NCBI RefSeq assembly: GCF_030295745.1 | Contig: NZ_AP027291.1 | Coordinates: 2,294,001-2,358,000 of the forward strand | Length of the DNA: 64,000 nucleotides | Reading direction: 5' to 3' | From: Mycolicibacterium sp. TUM20985 | Lineage (GTDB): Bacteria > Actinomycetota > Actinomycetes > Mycobacteriales > Mycobacteriaceae | Shown: positions 11,147 through 22,437 of the stretch, piece after piece | How the letters are laid out: every line of letters begins with the position of its first letter | How positions within the stretch are numbered: position 1 is the first letter of the stretch | Notes under the pieces: model-generated | Seen by the model: the letters and a program-made list of their open reading frames with translations, nothing else | Databases searched by the model: none | What the model was told of the DNA's origin: nothing | Translations under genes and position numbers: made by a program

Positions 11147-13014
11147 GCCGATCGGGCACTCCACACCCGGCGAACGAGCGCCGCACCCGCAAACCCATGG
11201 CCGACGACGGACTCCGCAGTGCGTCGTTCGGGTTCCGCCACCGGGTCGGCAACGTCGTGATCGTCCTCGTCCTCGTCATCGCTGCGGGCCAGCTCTTCAT
11301 GCTGCAAGTGCCGCGCGCCCAGGGTCTGCGCGCCGAGGCCGCCAGCCAGCTGAAGGTCACCGACGTCGAGGAGGCGGTCCGGGGGAGCATCGTCGACCGC
11401 AACGACGACAAGCTGGCGTTCACGACCGAGGCGCGTGCGCTCACGTTTCAGCCCGTCAAGGTGCAGAAGGCGCTGGTGGAAGCCCAGGCGAAGGTGCCTG
11501 ATGCGCCGGAGCCCATCAAGAGGCTCCGCGAGATCGCCAAGGGGGTGGCCGGACTGCTGAACAACAAGCCCGACGCGAACACCCTCTACAAGAAGCTCAC
11601 CGGCAAGGACTCCTTCGTCTACCTCGCCCGCGCGGTCGACCCGGCCATCTCCGACGCCATCACCACGAAGTACCCGGAGGTCGGGGCGGAGCGCCAGGAC
11701 ATTCGCCAGTACCCCGGCGGGTCGCTGGCGGCGAACATCGTCGGCGGCATCGACTGGGACGGGCACGGCCTGCTGGGCCTCGAAGACTCGCTGGACGCCA
11801 AGCTTGCGGGGACCGACGGCTCGGTCACCTACGACCGCGGGTCCGACGGCGTCGTGATCCCCGGCAGCTACCGCAACCGGCACGACGCGGTCGACGGCTC
11901 CACCGTGCAGCTGACCATCGACGACGACATCCAATTCTTCGTGCAGCAGCAGGTGCAGGAGGCCAAGAACCTCTCCGGCGCCAAGACGGTCTCCGCCGTC
12001 GTGCTCGACGCGAAGACCGGTGAGGTCCTCGCGATGTCGAACAACGACACCTTCGACCCGAGCCAGGACATCGGTCGGCAGGAAGACCGGCAACTGGGCA
12101 ACCTGTCCGTGTCCTCACCGTTCGAGCCCGGCTCGGTCAACAAGATCGTCGCGGCGTCGACCGCCATCGAGAACGGTCTGACCAACCCCGACGAGGTGTT
12201 GTCGGTGCCGGGTTCGATCAACATGGGTGGCGTCACCGTCAAGGACGCGTGGGATCACGGCACGATGCCGTACACCACCACGGGAGTATTCGGTAAGTCC
12301 TCGAACGTCGGAACACTGATGCTGGCCCAGCGCATCGGGCCGGAGCGCTACGCCGAGATGCTCGACAGGTTCGGTCTCGGGCAGCGCACCGGCGTCGGAC
12401 TGCCCGGCGAGAGCGACGGCCTGGTTCCGCCGATCGACCAGTGGTCGGGCAGCACGTTCGCCAACCTGCCGATCGGACAGGGTCTTTCGATGACGCTGCT
12501 GCAGATGACGGGCATGTACCAGACCGTCGCCAACGACGGTGTCCGCATCCCGCCGCGGATCATCAAGTCCACCATCGCCGCCGACGGCACCCGAGTCGAC
12601 GAGCCGCGGCCCGAGGGCGTCCGCGTGGTCTCGCCACAGACTGCGCAGACCGTGCGGAACATGTTGCGCGCCACCATCCAGAAGGACCCCATGGGGATCC
12701 AGCAGGGGACGGGTTCCGGCGCCGCGGTGGAGGGCTACCAGCTGGCCGGCAAGACGGGTACCGCACAGCAGATCAACCCCGGCTGTGGCTGCTACTACGA
12801 CGACGTCTACTGGATCACCTTCGCCGCGATGGTGCCCGCGAACGATCCGCGCTACGTCGTCGGAGTGATGATGGACAACCCGCACCGCACCGCCGACGGA
12901 TCCGCGGGCACGACCGCCGCGCCGCTGATCCACAATCTCTCGGCGTGGCTTCTGCAGCGCGAGAACGTGCCGCTGTCTCCCGATCCCGGTCCGCCGCTCG
13001 TCCTGCAGGGATGA
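11143..13014 (+). CDS. pbpB: Division-specific transpeptidase PBP2b/FtsI family (PbpB)
   Basis: A 623-residue class B penicillin-binding protein that crosslinks septal peptidoglycan. It has a short cytoplasmic N-terminus, one helix at about 36-56, then a PBP dimer domain (EEAVRGSIVDRNDDKLAFT) and a transpeptidase domain. Catalytic motifs are complete: S331-V-N-K334 after FEPG, S386-S-N388, and K537-T-G539. The sequence closely follows Rv2163c. It is followed after only 48 bp by murE; the PE_PGRS and other small genes found between these two in M. tuberculosis are missing. Confidence 0.96.
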   Translation: MSRSGTPHPANERRTRKPMADDGLRSASFGFRHRVGNVVIVLVLVIAAGQLFMLQVPRAQGLRAEAASQLKVTDVEEAVRGSIVDRNDDKLAFTTEARALTFQPVKVQKALVEAQAKVPDAPEPIKRLREIAKGVAGLLNNKPDANTLYKKLTGKDSFVYLARAVDPAISDAITTKYPEVGAERQDIRQYPGGSLAANIVGGIDWDGHGLLGLEDSLDAKLAGTDGSVTYDRGSDGVVIPGSYRNRHDAVDGSTVQLTIDDDIQFFVQQQVQEAKNLSGAKTVSAVVLDAKTGEVLAMSNNDTFDPSQDIGRQEDRQLGNLSVSSPFEPGSVNKIVAASTAIENGLTNPDEVLSVPGSINMGGVTVKDAWDHGTMPYTTTGVFGKSSNVGTLMLAQRIGPERYAEMLDRFGLGQRTGVGLPGESDGLVPPIDQWSGSTFANLPIGQGLSMTLLQMTGMYQTVANDGVRIPPRIIKSTIAADGTRVDEPRPEGVRVVSPQTAQTVRNMLRATIQKDPMGIQQGTGSGAAVEGYQLAGKTGTAQQINPGCGCYYDDVYWITFAAMVPANDPRYVVGVMMDNPHRTADGSAGTTAAPLIHNLSAWLLQRENVPLSPDPGPPLVLQG

Positions 13015-13062
13015 GCCCGGGTTCATCCCTGCCGTCGTCCGATGCTCGGCCGGTAGGGTGTC

Positions 13063-14592
13063 ATGGCCATGAACTTGCGTCCCTCGAGTCCTGCCGGTGA
13101 AGGCCTCGTCGCGTTGGCCGAACGTATCCACGCGCACCCGCTGGCGGAGGCGGCCGCCGCGCACGTGCGGGTCACCGGCGTGACGTTGCGCAGCCAGGAC
13201 GTCCGGCCCGGGGACCTGTTCGCCGCACTTCCCGGGGCGTCGTCGCACGGGGCGCGCTACGCCGCGGATGCCGTCCGGCAGGGTGCCGTCGCGGTGCTCA
13301 CCGACGAGGCGGGAGTCGAGGTCATGGGCAGCGGTGTCGCTGCGCCCGTGCTGGTCCATCCCACGCCGCGAAGAGTGCTCGGCGAGCTGGCGGCGGAGGT
13401 GTACGGCAGACCATCGGAACACGTGCGCGTCATCGGCGTGACGGGCACCTCGGGCAAGACCACCACCACGTATCTGGTCGAGGCCGGGCTGCGGGCCGCC
13501 GGACGGGTGGCCGGCCTCGTCGGCACCGTCGGCATCCGGATCGACGGCCGCGAGGAACCGAGCGTGCTGACCACGCCCGAGGCTCCCGACCTGCAGGCCC
13601 TGCTCGCGGTGATGGTCGAGCGTGGCGTCGACACCGTGGTGATGGAGGTGTCCAGCCACGCGTTGACCCTCGGCCGGGTGGACGCCGTCCGGTTCGCCGT
13701 CGGCGGTTTCACCAACCTGTCGCGCGATCACCTGGACTTCCATCCGACGATGGAGGACTACCTAGAGGCCAAGGCCCGGCTGTTCGATCCCGAATCCTCA
13801 ACGCACGCAGCCCTTTCCGTGGTGTGCGTAGATGACGAAGCGGGACGCACCATCGCCGCACGCGCCAGTCGGCCCGTCACGGTGAGCGCGTCCGGCGACG
13901 ATGCGGACTGGCGGGTCGAGGGTGTCGGCACCGTCGAGGGAGGTGGCCAGGAGTTCACGGCCGTCGATCCGGCGGGTGTCCACCATGCGGTGGGCATCGG
14001 ACTGCCGGGGCACTACAACGTGGCGAATTGCCTGCTGGCGACCGCCCTGCTCGACGCGGTCGGCGTGTCACCGGAGCAGGCGGCGCCGGGGCTGCGGACG
14101 GCGACCGTTCCCGGCCGGCTCGAACCGATCGATTGCGGCCAGGGCTTCCTCGCGCTCGTCGACTACGCACACAAGCCCGGCGCCCTGCGCGCGGTGCTGG
14201 AGACGCTCCGGGCTCAGACCCAGGGTCGCATCGCGGTCGTGTTCGGCGCCGGCGGCAACCGTGACCATGGCAAGCGGGCGCCGATGGGACAGACGGCCGC
14301 CGAACTCGCCGATCTGGTGGTCGTCACCGATGACAACCCGCGGGACGAGGACCCAGCCACCATCCGCGAGACCATCGTCGCCGGGGCAGCGGGCGGCGCC
14401 GCGCAGGTCGCCGAGATCGGTGATCGCCGCGCGGCGATCGACTTCGCCGTCGGTTGGGCGAGGAGGGGAGACGTCGTGCTGGTCGCGGGCAAGGGGCACG
14501 AGGCCGGCCAGACCAGTGGTGGCCGCACCCGGCCGTTCGACGACCGCGAGGAGCTGGCGCACGCCCTCCAGGCCCTGGGGTCGCTGCCATGA
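13063..14592 (+). CDS. murE: UDP-N-acetylmuramoyl-tripeptide synthetase (meso-diaminopimelate adding)
   Basis: It adds meso-diaminopimelate to UDP-MurNAc-L-Ala-D-Glu. It has 509 residues and three Mur-ligase domains: an N-terminal UDP-binding domain, a central ATPase with GTSGKTTTT (Lys132) and [12 protein letters not shown], and a C-terminal domain with [21 protein letters not shown] and D424NPR427, the DNPR signature of mDAP-specific enzymes. The ATG at 13063 has a second in-frame ATG two codons later. It ends in an ATGA overlap with murF, so the two are translationally coupled. Confidence 0.96.
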   Translation: MAMNLRPSSPAGEGLVALAERIHAHPLAEAAAAHVRVTGVTLRSQDVRPGDLFAALPGASSHGARYAADAVRQGAVAVLTDEAGVEVMGSGVAAPVLVHPTPRRVLGELAAEVYGRPSEHVRVIGVTGTSGKTTTTYLVEAGLRAAGRVAGLVGTVGIRIDGREEPSVLTTPEAPDLQALLAVMVERGVDTVVMEVSSHALTLGRVDAVRFAVGGFTNLSRDHLDFHPTMEDYLEAKARLFDPESSTHAALSVVCVDDEAGRTIAARASRPVTVSASGDDADWRVEGVGTVEGGGQEFTAVDPAGVHHAVGIGLPGHYNVANCLLATALLDAVGVSPEQAAPGLRTATVPGRLEPIDCGQGFLALVDYAHKPGALRAVLETLRAQTQGRIAVVFGAGGNRDHGKRAPMGQTAAELADLVVVTDDNPRDEDPATIRETIVAGAAGGAAQVAEIGDRRAAIDFAVGWARRGDVVLVAGKGHEAGQTSGGRTRPFDDREELAHALQALGSLP

Positions 14593-16094
14593 TCGACCTG
14601 ACCCTGGCGCAGATCGCCCGCATCGTCGGTGGGGAACTGGCCGACGTCACCGCCGAGGACGCCGAGACGACGCACGTCACCGGGACCGTCGAGTTCGATT
14701 CGCGCGCCGTCACGCCAGGCGGGCTCTTCCTGGCGCTGCCCGGCGAGCGTTCCGACGGCCACGACTTCGCGGCCGGCGCCGTGGCCGCAGGCGCGGTGGC
14801 GGTGCTGGCGGCCCGCCCGGTCGGAGTGCCCGCCATCGTGGTGCGGCCCGACGCGGCCCTCGTCGACGCCGGAGCCAGCGTGCTGGAGCACGACCGCGAC
14901 GGGTCGGGTGCTGCGGTGCTGGCCGCGCTGGGCAAGTTGGCCGCCGCCGTCGCCGCCGAACTGGTCGCGGGCGGACTGGTGATCGTCGGTGTCACCGGGT
15001 CTTCGGGCAAGACGTCGACCAAGGATTTGTTGGCCGCCGTGCTCGCTCCCCTCGGCGAGGTCGTCGCCCCGCCCGGTTCCTTCAACAACGAGCTCGGGCA
15101 TCCGTGGACCGTGTTGCGGGCCACCGCCGACACGGACTACCTAGTGCTGGAGATGGCGGCTCGCCATCCGGGCAACATCGCCGCGCTGGCGCGGATCGCG
15201 ACGCCGTCGATCGCCGTCGTGCTCAACGTCGGGACCGCTCACCTCGGCGAGTTCGGCTCACGCGAGGCCATCGCGGCTACCAAGTCCGAACTCCCACAAT
15301 CGGTTCCGGCCTCCGGGGTGGCGATCCTCAACGCCGACGATGCGAACGTGGCCGCGATGGCGGACAAGACGGTGGCACGGGTGGTGCGCGTCGGACGTAC
15401 CTCCGCCGCCGACATCTGGGCCGACGGCGTCGTCCTCGACGAACTGGCCAGGGCCCGCTTCACCCTGCACGCCGGCGGCTCGGAGATCGACGTGGCGCTC
15501 GCCGTGCACGGAGACCACCAGGTGTCCAATGCGCTGTCCGCGGCGGCCGTCGCGCTGGAGTGTGGCGCCGACCTCGACACCGTGGCGCGCGCGCTGGCGG
15601 GAGCCGGGCCGGTGTCGCGCCACCGCATGCAGGTGAGCACGCGGGCGGACGGCGTCACCATCGTCAACGACGCCTACAACGCCAATCCCGACTCGATGCG
15701 GGCGGGTTTGAAAGCGCTGGCCTGGATGGCGCAGGGCGGCCGGGAGAGGGCCGCCGAGCGGCGGAGGAGTTGGGCGGTCCTCGGCGAGATGGGTGAACTC
15801 GGTGATGACGCGATCACCGAACATGACAGCATCGGTCGACTCGCCGTGCGCTTAGATGTGTCACGACTCGTCGTCGTCGGAACCGGGAGGTCAATGAGCG
15901 CCATGCACCACGGGGCGGTGATGGAGGGGTCATGGGGGAGCGAAGCCATCATGGTCGCCGACGTGGACGAGGCGCTCGAACTCCTGCGATCCGAACTGCG
16001 CGGAGGTGACGTGGTCCTGGTGAAGGCCTCGAAGTCGGCGGGGCTGGCCGCGCTCGCGGAAGCGCTGGCCAGCCAGGGGAACACGACCGGATGA
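14589..16094 (+). CDS. murF: UDP-N-acetylmuramoyl-tripeptide--D-alanyl-D-alanine ligase
   Basis: It completes the UDP-MurNAc-pentapeptide by adding D-Ala-D-Ala. It has 501 residues from the ATG at 14589, which overlaps the murE stop; the longer frame from 14454 runs through murE and has no family similarity. Motifs are [18 protein letters not shown] in the UDP-binding domain, [12 protein letters not shown] (Lys141) for [15 protein letters not shown], and [16 protein letters not shown] in the C-terminal domain. It overlaps mraY by ATGA. Confidence 0.96.
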   Translation: MIDLTLAQIARIVGGELADVTAEDAETTHVTGTVEFDSRAVTPGGLFLALPGERSDGHDFAAGAVAAGAVAVLAARPVGVPAIVVRPDAALVDAGASVLEHDRDGSGAAVLAALGKLAAAVAAELVAGGLVIVGVTGSSGKTSTKDLLAAVLAPLGEVVAPPGSFNNELGHPWTVLRATADTDYLVLEMAARHPGNIAALARIATPSIAVVLNVGTAHLGEFGSREAIAATKSELPQSVPASGVAILNADDANVAAMADKTVARVVRVGRTSAADIWADGVVLDELARARFTLHAGGSEIDVALAVHGDHQVSNALSAAAVALECGADLDTVARALAGAGPVSRHRMQVSTRADGVTIVNDAYNANPDSMRAGLKALAWMAQGGRERAAERRRSWAVLGEMGELGDDAITEHDSIGRLAVRLDVSRLVVVGTGRSMSAMHHGAVMEGSWGSEAIMVADVDEALELLRSELRGGDVVLVKASKSAGLAALAEALASQGNTTG

Positions 16095-17170
16095 GACAGA
16101 TACTCATCGCGGTCGGCATCGCCCTGGCCGTGTCGATCCTCCTGACGCCGGTGTTGATCCGGTTGTTCACCCGGCAGGGGTTCGGCCACGAGATCCGCGA
16201 GGACGGTCCGCCCAGCCATCGCAAGAAGCGCGGCACGCCATCGATGGGCGGCGTGGCCATTCTCGCCGGTATCTGGGCCGGTTACCTCGGCACGCACCTG
16301 GTCGGGCTCGCGCTGGACGGTGAGGGGCCGTCCGCCTCGGGTCTGCTGGTACTCGGGCTCGCCACGGCACTGGGCGGCGTCGGGTTCATCGACGACCTCA
16401 TCAAGATCCGGCGCTCCCGCAACCTCGGGCTGAACAAGACCGCCAAGACCGTCGGCCAGCTGTTCGCCGCCGTGCTCTTCGGCGTGCTGGCCCTGCAGTT
16501 CCGCAACGCCGACGGGCTGACGCCGGGCAGCGCGGAGCTGTCGTACGTCCGCGAGATCGCGACGGTCACCCTGGCGCCCGCGGTGTTCGTGTTGTTCTGC
16601 GTCGTCATCGTCAGCGCCTGGTCGAACGCGGTGAACTTCACCGATGGACTCGACGGCCTCGCCGCAGGTGCGATGGCGATGGTCACGGCGGCCTACGTGA
16701 TCATCACGTTCTGGCAATTCCGCAATGCGTGCGCGTTCAGCCCGGGCCTGGGTTGCTACAACGTTCGGGACCCGCTCGATCTGGCGCTGGTCGCGGCGGC
16801 CACGGCGGGTGCCTGCATCGGGTTCCTGTGGTGGAATGCCGCTCCGGCCAAGATCTTCATGGGTGACACCGGCTCCCTCGCACTCGGTGGCATCATCGCC
16901 GGGTTGTCCGTCACCAGCCGCACCGAGATGCTGGCCGTGGTGCTCGGTGCGCTGTTCGTCGCCGAGGTCACGTCGGTGGTCGTCCAGATCCTGGCGTTCC
17001 GCACCACCGGCCGCCGGGTGTTCCGGATGGCGCCGTTCCACCACCACTTCGAGTTGGTGGGCTGGGCCGAGACGACGGTGATCATCCGTTTCTGGCTGCT
17101 CACGGCCATCGCCTGCGGTCTCGGCGTGGCGCTCTTCTACGGCGAGTGGCTGGCGTCCGTCGGCGCCTGA
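16091..17170 (+). CDS. mraY: Phospho-N-acetylmuramoyl-pentapeptide-transferase (lipid I synthase)
   Basis: A 359-residue integral membrane enzyme with about 10 helices that transfers phospho-MurNAc-pentapeptide to undecaprenyl phosphate. Diagnostic stretches are the Mg-binding [39 protein letters not shown] and the cytoplasmic [15 protein letters not shown]. It starts in an ATGA overlap with murF. The next gene in nearly all mycobacteria is murD, but here the sequence passes through about 160 non-coding bases into ftsW. Confidence 0.96.
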   Translation: MRQILIAVGIALAVSILLTPVLIRLFTRQGFGHEIREDGPPSHRKKRGTPSMGGVAILAGIWAGYLGTHLVGLALDGEGPSASGLLVLGLATALGGVGFIDDLIKIRRSRNLGLNKTAKTVGQLFAAVLFGVLALQFRNADGLTPGSAELSYVREIATVTLAPAVFVLFCVVIVSAWSNAVNFTDGLDGLAAGAMAMVTAAYVIITFWQFRNACAFSPGLGCYNVRDPLDLALVAAATAGACIGFLWWNAAPAKIFMGDTGSLALGGIIAGLSVTSRTEMLAVVLGALFVAEVTSVVVQILAFRTTGRRVFRMAPFHHHFELVGWAETTVIIRFWLLTAIACGLGVALFYGEWLASVGA

Positions 17171-17329
17171 TCGCCGCCCGGCCGACCGTGACCCTCCGCC
17201 CATTCCGCGACACGCGGCGGATGTCCGCTCGCCGTGGCGGGTGACGGGGGAGGATTCTGGGGTGCAAGGGACAAACGAGTCTGCTGTTACTCCTGTGACC
17301 TATGTGATCGAAGCGGGTCGGTAGTCACG
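17171..17329 (+). promoter_or_regulatory. mraY-ftsW intergenic region in the murD position, with GTNAC direct repeats
   Basis: No MurD-like sequence can be read here in any frame. The segment 17286-17308 holds three 5-mers, GTTAC, GTGAC and GTGAT, at 17286, 17295 and 17304, exactly 9 bp apart. On the minus strand they read ATCAC-N4-GTCAC-N4-GTAAC, which resembles the direct-repeat motif reported for the response regulator MtrA. Another gtgac is at 17241. The arrangement suggests that ftsW has its own regulated promoter. Confidence 0.5.
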
Positions 17330-18892
17330 GTGAGCCAGATCTTTGCCCGATTGCGGCGCAGCACACCTCCCGCCGACGACGCCGCCAGTCCCACCGGCGC
17401 CGTCGCGGTCGAGACGGCCCCCCGGACGCGCGTCGGAGCGTGGCTGGGACGCCCGATGACCTCGTTCCATCTGGTGATCGCCGTCGCCGCGCTCCTGGTC
17501 ACCCTCGGCTTGATCATGGTCTTGTCGGCTTCGGGTGTGCACTCGTACGACGAGGATGGCTCGCCCTGGGCGATCTTCGCCAAGCAGTTGCTCTGGACGG
17601 TCGTCGGGCTGGTCGCGTTCTACGTGGCGCTGCGCACGCCGGTGGGCCTCTTGCGCAAGCTGGCCTTCCCCGGGTTCGCCCTCACCATCGTCATGCTGAT
17701 CCTGGTGCTGGTTCCCGGAATCGGCAAGGAGGCCAACGGTTCCCGCGGCTGGTTCGTGGTCGCCGGCTTCTCCATGCAGCCCTCGGAACTGGCCAAGATC
17801 GCCTTCGCGATCTGGGGTGCGCATCTGCTGGCCGCCAGGCGGATGGAGCGCGCGTCGGTACGCGAGATGCTTCTCCCGCTGGTGCCCGGCGCCGTGCTGG
17901 CGCTGCTGCTCATCGTGCTGCAGCCCGACCTCGGCCAGACCGTGTCGCTCGGCATCATCCTGCTGGGTCTGCTCTGGTACGCCGGACTTCCTCTGCGGGT
18001 GTTCCTCAGCTCGTTGGTCGCCGTGGTGGTCGCCGCGGGCATCCTGGCGATGTCGGAGGGATACCGCTCCGACCGCGTGCAGTCGTGGCTGAACCCCGGG
18101 GCCGACACGCAGGGGTCGGGCTACCAGGCTCGGCAGGCCCGGTACGCGTTGGCCAACGGCGGCATCTTCGGTGACGGGCTGGGGCAGGGCACGGCGAAGT
18201 GGAACTATCTGCCCAACGCACACAACGACTTCATCTTCGCGATCATCGGGGAGGAATTGGGCTTCGTCGGCGCGGTCGGCCTGCTGTGCCTGTTCGGTCT
18301 GTTCGCCTTCACGGGGATGCGGATCGCGCGCCGCTCCGCGGACCCGTTCCTGCGACTGCTCACCGCCACGACGACGCTGTGGGTGCTGGGCCAGGTGTTC
18401 ATCAACGTCGGCTACGTCGTAGGCCTGCTGCCCGTCACGGGTCTGCAGTTGCCCCTGATCTCCGCAGGCGGAACGTCGACGGCCACGACGATGTTCATGT
18501 TGGGGTTGATCACCAATGCGGCGCGCCACGAACCCGAGGCCGTCGCCGCGCTGCGGGCGGGCCGGGAAGACCGGTTCAATCGCTTGCTGCGGTTGCCGCT
18601 GCCCGAGCCGTACGTGCCGACTCGTCTGGAGGCGGCGCGCGACCGGTTGCGGACCCGGCCGGACAAGGCGGCACCCGCCAAGCCGAAGTCCAAGCCCAAG
18701 GCGAAGGCAGCCTCTAAGGCAAAGCCCAAGGTGAAGGCCAAGCCGAAGCCGAGGCGCCAGCCCGCGGACGACCGCCGGCGCAGAACGGCGGATGCGGCCG
18801 ATCGGACGCCGAAGGCCGCAGGGCATCATGGAGACCGTCAGCGTCAACCGAGCCGACGGGCTCGCTCTCTGGAAGGTCAGCGTTACGGGTGA
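17330..18892 (+). CDS. ftsW: Septal SEDS peptidoglycan polymerase FtsW
   Basis: A 520-residue SEDS-family polymerase that works with PbpB to build septal peptidoglycan. The GTG at 17330 ([11 protein letters not shown]) is chosen; the upstream frame has no family similarity. Ten hydrophobic helices follow [21 protein letters not shown]. Family motifs are [67 protein letters not shown] and [12 protein letters not shown]. The C-terminal tail is long, basic and low in complexity, with alternating Lys-Pro-Lys-Ala. No convincing ribosome binding site precedes the GTG. The gene overlaps murG by GTGA. Confidence 0.95.
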   Translation: MSQIFARLRRSTPPADDAASPTGAVAVETAPRTRVGAWLGRPMTSFHLVIAVAALLVTLGLIMVLSASGVHSYDEDGSPWAIFAKQLLWTVVGLVAFYVALRTPVGLLRKLAFPGFALTIVMLILVLVPGIGKEANGSRGWFVVAGFSMQPSELAKIAFAIWGAHLLAARRMERASVREMLLPLVPGAVLALLLIVLQPDLGQTVSLGIILLGLLWYAGLPLRVFLSSLVAVVVAAGILAMSEGYRSDRVQSWLNPGADTQGSGYQARQARYALANGGIFGDGLGQGTAKWNYLPNAHNDFIFAIIGEELGFVGAVGLLCLFGLFAFTGMRIARRSADPFLRLLTATTTLWVLGQVFINVGYVVGLLPVTGLQLPLISAGGTSTATTMFMLGLITNAARHEPEAVAALRAGREDRFNRLLRLPLPEPYVPTRLEAARDRLRTRPDKAAPAKPKSKPKAKAASKAKPKVKAKPKPRRQPADDRRRRTADAADRTPKAAGHHGDRQRQPSRRARSLEGQRYG

Positions 18893-20025
18893 GCAAGCCG
18901 TCCTCCGGGATCTCCGTGGTCCTCGCCGGCGGTGGCACCGCGGGCCACATCGAGCCCGCGATGGCCGTCGCCGACGCACTCGTCGCGCTCGATCCCGGGG
19001 TCCGCATCACTGCGCTGGGCACCCATCGCGGTTTGGAGACGCGGCTGGTGCCCGAACGCGGGTATCCCCTGCGGCTCATCACGCCGGTGCCGTTCCCGCG
19101 CAAACCGTCCGGTGACCTGGCGCGGCTACCGCTGCGGGTCCGCACGGCCGTCCGCGAGACGCGGGCCATCCTCGACGACGTCGCAGCCGACGTGGTGATC
19201 GGGTTCGGGGGGTACGTCGCGCTGCCCGCCTACCTGGCGGCCCGCGGCAGCGCGGTGCGTCGGCGCCGGGTGCCCGTCGTCGTCCACGAGGCCAACGCCA
19301 GCGCGGGCTGGGCCAACCGAGTCGGGGCCCGCACCGCGCGTCGGGTGCTGTCCGCGGTCCCCGCTCCCGGTCTGCGCGACGTCGAGGTCGTCGGTGTGCC
19401 GGTCCGGGAGTCCATCACCTCACTGGACCGGACGGCGCTGCGGGCTGAGGCCCGCGCCCACTTCGGCTTCGCCGACGACGACCGGGTGCTGCTGGTGTTC
19501 GGCGGCTCCCAGGGTGCACAGTCCCTCAACCGCGCCGTCGCGGGAGCCGCGAAAGACCTTGCTGCTGCTGGCATTTCGGTCTTGCACGCGCACGGCCCCA
19601 AGAACGTCCTCGACCTTCGAGAGCCTGCCCCCGGTGACCGACCCTACGTCGCGGTGCCCTACCTCAGCCGGATGGATCTTGCCTATGCCGCGGCCGACCT
19701 GACGATCTGCCGGTCCGGCGCGATGACCGTCGCCGAGGTGACGGCGGTGGGCCTGCCTGCCGTGTACGTCCCGCTGCCGATCGGCAACGGCGAGCAGCGG
19801 CTCAACGCGTTACCCGTCGTCGGTGCGGGTGGCGGACTGTTGGTGTCCGATGCGGACCTGACACCTCGTTTCGTCGCGGAGACGGTCCGCGACCTGCTTG
19901 GGGATCCGCACCGGCTGGCGGCGATGACCACCGCGGCCGCTCTCGCCGGGCACCCGGATGCCGCGCGGCGGGTGGCCGAGATAGCCCTGCAAGTCGCGCA
20001 CGACGACCGGAAGCGGACCCGATGA
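18889..20025 (+). CDS. murG: UDP-GlcNAc:lipid I N-acetylglucosaminyltransferase MurG
   Basis: A peripheral membrane GT28 glycosyltransferase of 378 residues that converts lipid I to lipid II. The first glycine-rich loop reads [22 protein letters not shown] (about 10-31), the second [13 protein letters not shown], and the third [11 protein letters not shown]. The UDP-GlcNAc site is seen in [34 protein letters not shown]. It begins with a GTG overlapping the ftsW stop and ends in ATGA with murC. Confidence 0.96.
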   Translation: MSKPSSGISVVLAGGGTAGHIEPAMAVADALVALDPGVRITALGTHRGLETRLVPERGYPLRLITPVPFPRKPSGDLARLPLRVRTAVRETRAILDDVAADVVIGFGGYVALPAYLAARGSAVRRRRVPVVVHEANASAGWANRVGARTARRVLSAVPAPGLRDVEVVGVPVRESITSLDRTALRAEARAHFGFADDDRVLLVFGGSQGAQSLNRAVAGAAKDLAAAGISVLHAHGPKNVLDLREPAPGDRPYVAVPYLSRMDLAYAAADLTICRSGAMTVAEVTAVGLPAVYVPLPIGNGEQRLNALPVVGAGGGLLVSDADLTPRFVAETVRDLLGDPHRLAAMTTAAALAGHPDAARRVAEIALQVAHDDRKRTR

Positions 20026-21434
20026 ACACGCGTGAGCTGCCCCCCGAGTTGCGGCGCGTGCACATGGTGGGCATCGGGGGAGCCGGCATGTCGGGCATAG
20101 CCCGCATCCTGCTCGACCGCGGCGGTCAGGTTTCGGGATCGGACGCCAAGGAGTCCCGCGGCGTTGCGGCGCTGCGGGCCCGCGGCGCCCAGGTCCGCAT
20201 CGGGCACGACGCGTCAGCGCTCGACATGCTGCCCGGCGGGCCCAGTGTCGTCGTGAACACCCACGCCGCGATTCCGAAGGACAACCCGGAACTCGTCGAG
20301 GCCCGGCGGCGCGGCATCCCGGTTATCCTCCGGCCGGCGGTCCTTGCCAGCCTGATGGACGGCTACACCAGGGTGATGGTGTCCGGCACGCACGGCAAGA
20401 CCACGACGACGTCGATGATCATCGTGGCGTTGCAGGGTGGCGGTTTCGATCCGTCGTTCGCGGTGGGCGGCGACCTGGGGGAGGCGGGGACCAACGCGCA
20501 CCACGGCAGCGGCGAGTGCTTCGTCGCCGAGGCCGACGAGAGTGACGGTTCCCTGCTGGAATACAGCCCCGACGTCGCGGTGGTGACCAACGTCGAGGCC
20601 GATCACCTCGACTTCTTCGGCACCGTCGCGGCATACGTGGCGGTCTTCGACGAGTTCGTCGCTCGGCTTCGGCCGGGTGGTGCGTTGATCGTGTGCGCCG
20701 ACGACCCGGGCGCCGCGGCGTTGGGCGAACGGGCGACGGCCGGCGGGGTCCGCGTGCTGCGTTACGGTAGCGCCGATGGATCCACGAATCTTGCTGCTGC
20801 CCTGATTGATTGGAACCAGCAGGGGACGGGCAGCGTATCGACCGTGCAGCTGGCGGGGGAGTCCCACCCCAGGGGTATGCGGTTGGCGGTGCCGGGCAGG
20901 CACATGGCGCTGAATGCACTGGGTGCATTGCTGGCGGCGGTCGAGGCGGGCGCCGACGCCGACACGGTGCTCGACGGTCTCGCCGCGTTCGAGGGCGTCC
21001 GACGGCGGCTCGAGTCCGTCGGCACGGCGGCGGGCGTGCGGGTGTTCGACGTCTACGCCCACCATCCCACCGAGGTGCGCGTCGATCTCGAGGCGCTGCA
21101 GGCGGTCGCCGGGGATGGTCGCTGCATCGCGGTCTTCCAACCGCACCTGTACTCGAGGACCCAGACCTTCGCCCGTGAGTTCGGGCAGGCGTTGAGCCTT
21201 GCCGACGAGGTCTTCGTACTCGACGTGTACGCGGCCCGTGAACAACCGATCGCGGGGGTCAGCGGAGCCAGCGTGGCCGAGCACGTCGGCGTTCCCGTCC
21301 GGTACGTCCCCGACTTCTCGGCCGTGGCCGGTCTGGTGGCGAGCTCCGCGCGCCCCGGGGACGTCGTGGTCACGATGGGTGCGGGCGACGTGACGTTGCT
21401 GGGCAGGGAGATCCTGGCGGCGGTGCGGTCGTGA
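20022..21434 (+). CDS. murC: UDP-N-acetylmuramate--L-alanine ligase
   Basis: The first Mur ligase, which adds L-Ala to UDP-MurNAc; 470 residues. Visible motifs are [17 protein letters not shown] for the UDP moiety, GTHGKTTTT (122-130) for [36 protein letters not shown], and [13 protein letters not shown]. The usual DDYAHHPTE motif reads D-V-Y-A-H-H-P-T-E, with Val344 in place of the second Asp, although the rest of the motif is intact. This is unusual and is listed as a finding. Translationally coupled to murG and ftsQ. Confidence 0.95.
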   Translation: MNTRELPPELRRVHMVGIGGAGMSGIARILLDRGGQVSGSDAKESRGVAALRARGAQVRIGHDASALDMLPGGPSVVVNTHAAIPKDNPELVEARRRGIPVILRPAVLASLMDGYTRVMVSGTHGKTTTTSMIIVALQGGGFDPSFAVGGDLGEAGTNAHHGSGECFVAEADESDGSLLEYSPDVAVVTNVEADHLDFFGTVAAYVAVFDEFVARLRPGGALIVCADDPGAAALGERATAGGVRVLRYGSADGSTNLAAALIDWNQQGTGSVSTVQLAGESHPRGMRLAVPGRHMALNALGALLAAVEAGADADTVLDGLAAFEGVRRRLESVGTAAGVRVFDVYAHHPTEVRVDLEALQAVAGDGRCIAVFQPHLYSRTQTFAREFGQALSLADEVFVLDVYAAREQPIAGVSGASVAEHVGVPVRYVPDFSAVAGLVASSARPGDVVVTMGAGDVTLLGREILAAVRS

Positions 21435-22339
21435 CCGGTCCGAACGACACCGCCGAGGAACCGGTCGCCGAGGAACCGGTCGCCGAGGAGCCGGCGGCCG
21501 AGGACGAGGCCGCCGACTCCTCGTACGAGGGTCCCCGGCGGCGCGCCCGGCGGGAACGCGAGGAACGGCGCGCGGCGCAGGACCGCGCGGTGGCGATCGA
21601 GCAGGCCAGGCGCGAGGCCAAGCGACGGGTCACTGGCCGGGCGGCCGATGAGCCGAAACCCCCTGCACGCGGATTGATTCGCGGTCTCAAGGCGCTGATG
21701 TGGTCGGCGCTGGTCAGCGTGATCGCCGTCGGTGTCGGACTACTCCTGTACTTCACGCCGATCATGTCGGCGCGCGTCACGGCGATCACCGGTTTGATCA
21801 CCCTCACACCGGAGGAGGTCCAGGAGGCGGCCGCGGTACCCGCCGACACGCCGCTCCTGCAGATCGACACCGACACGGTCGCCGAACGGGTGGCGACCAT
21901 CCGGCGGGTGGCGAGTGTGCGGGTGCAGCGGGAGTACCCGTCGACGTTGAGGATCAGCGTCGTCGAACGGGTGCCGTTGGTGGTCAAGGACTATCCGGAC
22001 GGCTCGCACCTCTTCGACCGCGATGGCGTGGACTTCGCCACCGCGCCTCCGCCGCCGGGCCTCCCGTACCTCGATGCCGACACGCCCGGGCCCACCGACC
22101 TGCCCACGAAGGCGGCGCTCGACGTGCTCACGTCCTTGCGGCCGGAGGTGGCGGGGCAGGTGAGCCGTATCGCCGCGCCGTCCGTCGCGTCCATCACGCT
22201 GACACTGTTCGACGGTCGCACGGTGATCTGGGGGACCACCGAGCGCACCGACGAGAAGGCGCTGAAGCTGGGCGCGTTGCTGACTCAGCCCGGCACCACC
22301 TACGACGTCTCCAGCCCGGATCTGCCGACCGTCAAGTAG
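21431..22339 (+). CDS. ftsQ: Cell division protein FtsQ
   Basis: A bitopic divisome protein of 302 residues. The cytoplasmic N-terminus is acidic, with three near-identical five-residue repeats ([15 protein letters not shown]) encoded by 15-bp DNA repeats around 21457-21501, then strongly basic ([17 protein letters not shown]). One helix follows at about 88-108, then a POTRA-like domain ([39 protein letters not shown]). The GTG start overlaps the murC stop. The stop is followed by a 157-bp gap with the ftsZ promoter candidate. Confidence 0.94.
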   Translation: MTGPNDTAEEPVAEEPVAEEPAAEDEAADSSYEGPRRRARREREERRAAQDRAVAIEQARREAKRRVTGRAADEPKPPARGLIRGLKALMWSALVSVIAVGVGLLLYFTPIMSARVTAITGLITLTPEEVQEAAAVPADTPLLQIDTDTVAERVATIRRVASVRVQREYPSTLRISVVERVPLVVKDYPDGSHLFDRDGVDFATAPPPPGLPYLDADTPGPTDLPTKAALDVLTSLRPEVAGQVSRIAAPSVASITLTLFDGRTVIWGTTERTDEKALKLGALLTQPGTTYDVSSPDLPTVK

Positions 22340-22437
22340 GCACACGGTATCCACTCGCGAAAATCCCGCGACGCGTTCGGCGCGCCTGCACGGATACCTC
22401 GCGTGCTCGCCCTACCGTTCTGTTTGCGCGAAACTAC

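Noticed and set aside
12115..13743. 542-residue minus-strand ORF across the pbpB-murE junction
   Set aside because: It crosses two well-supported genes, with Arg/His-rich low-similarity text typical of antisense frames in GC-rich DNA.
17234..17329. Extended ftsW N-terminus or a murD remnant
   Set aside because: The upstream frame reads [19 protein letters not shown] with no FtsW or MurD similarity, and it covers the regulatory repeats.
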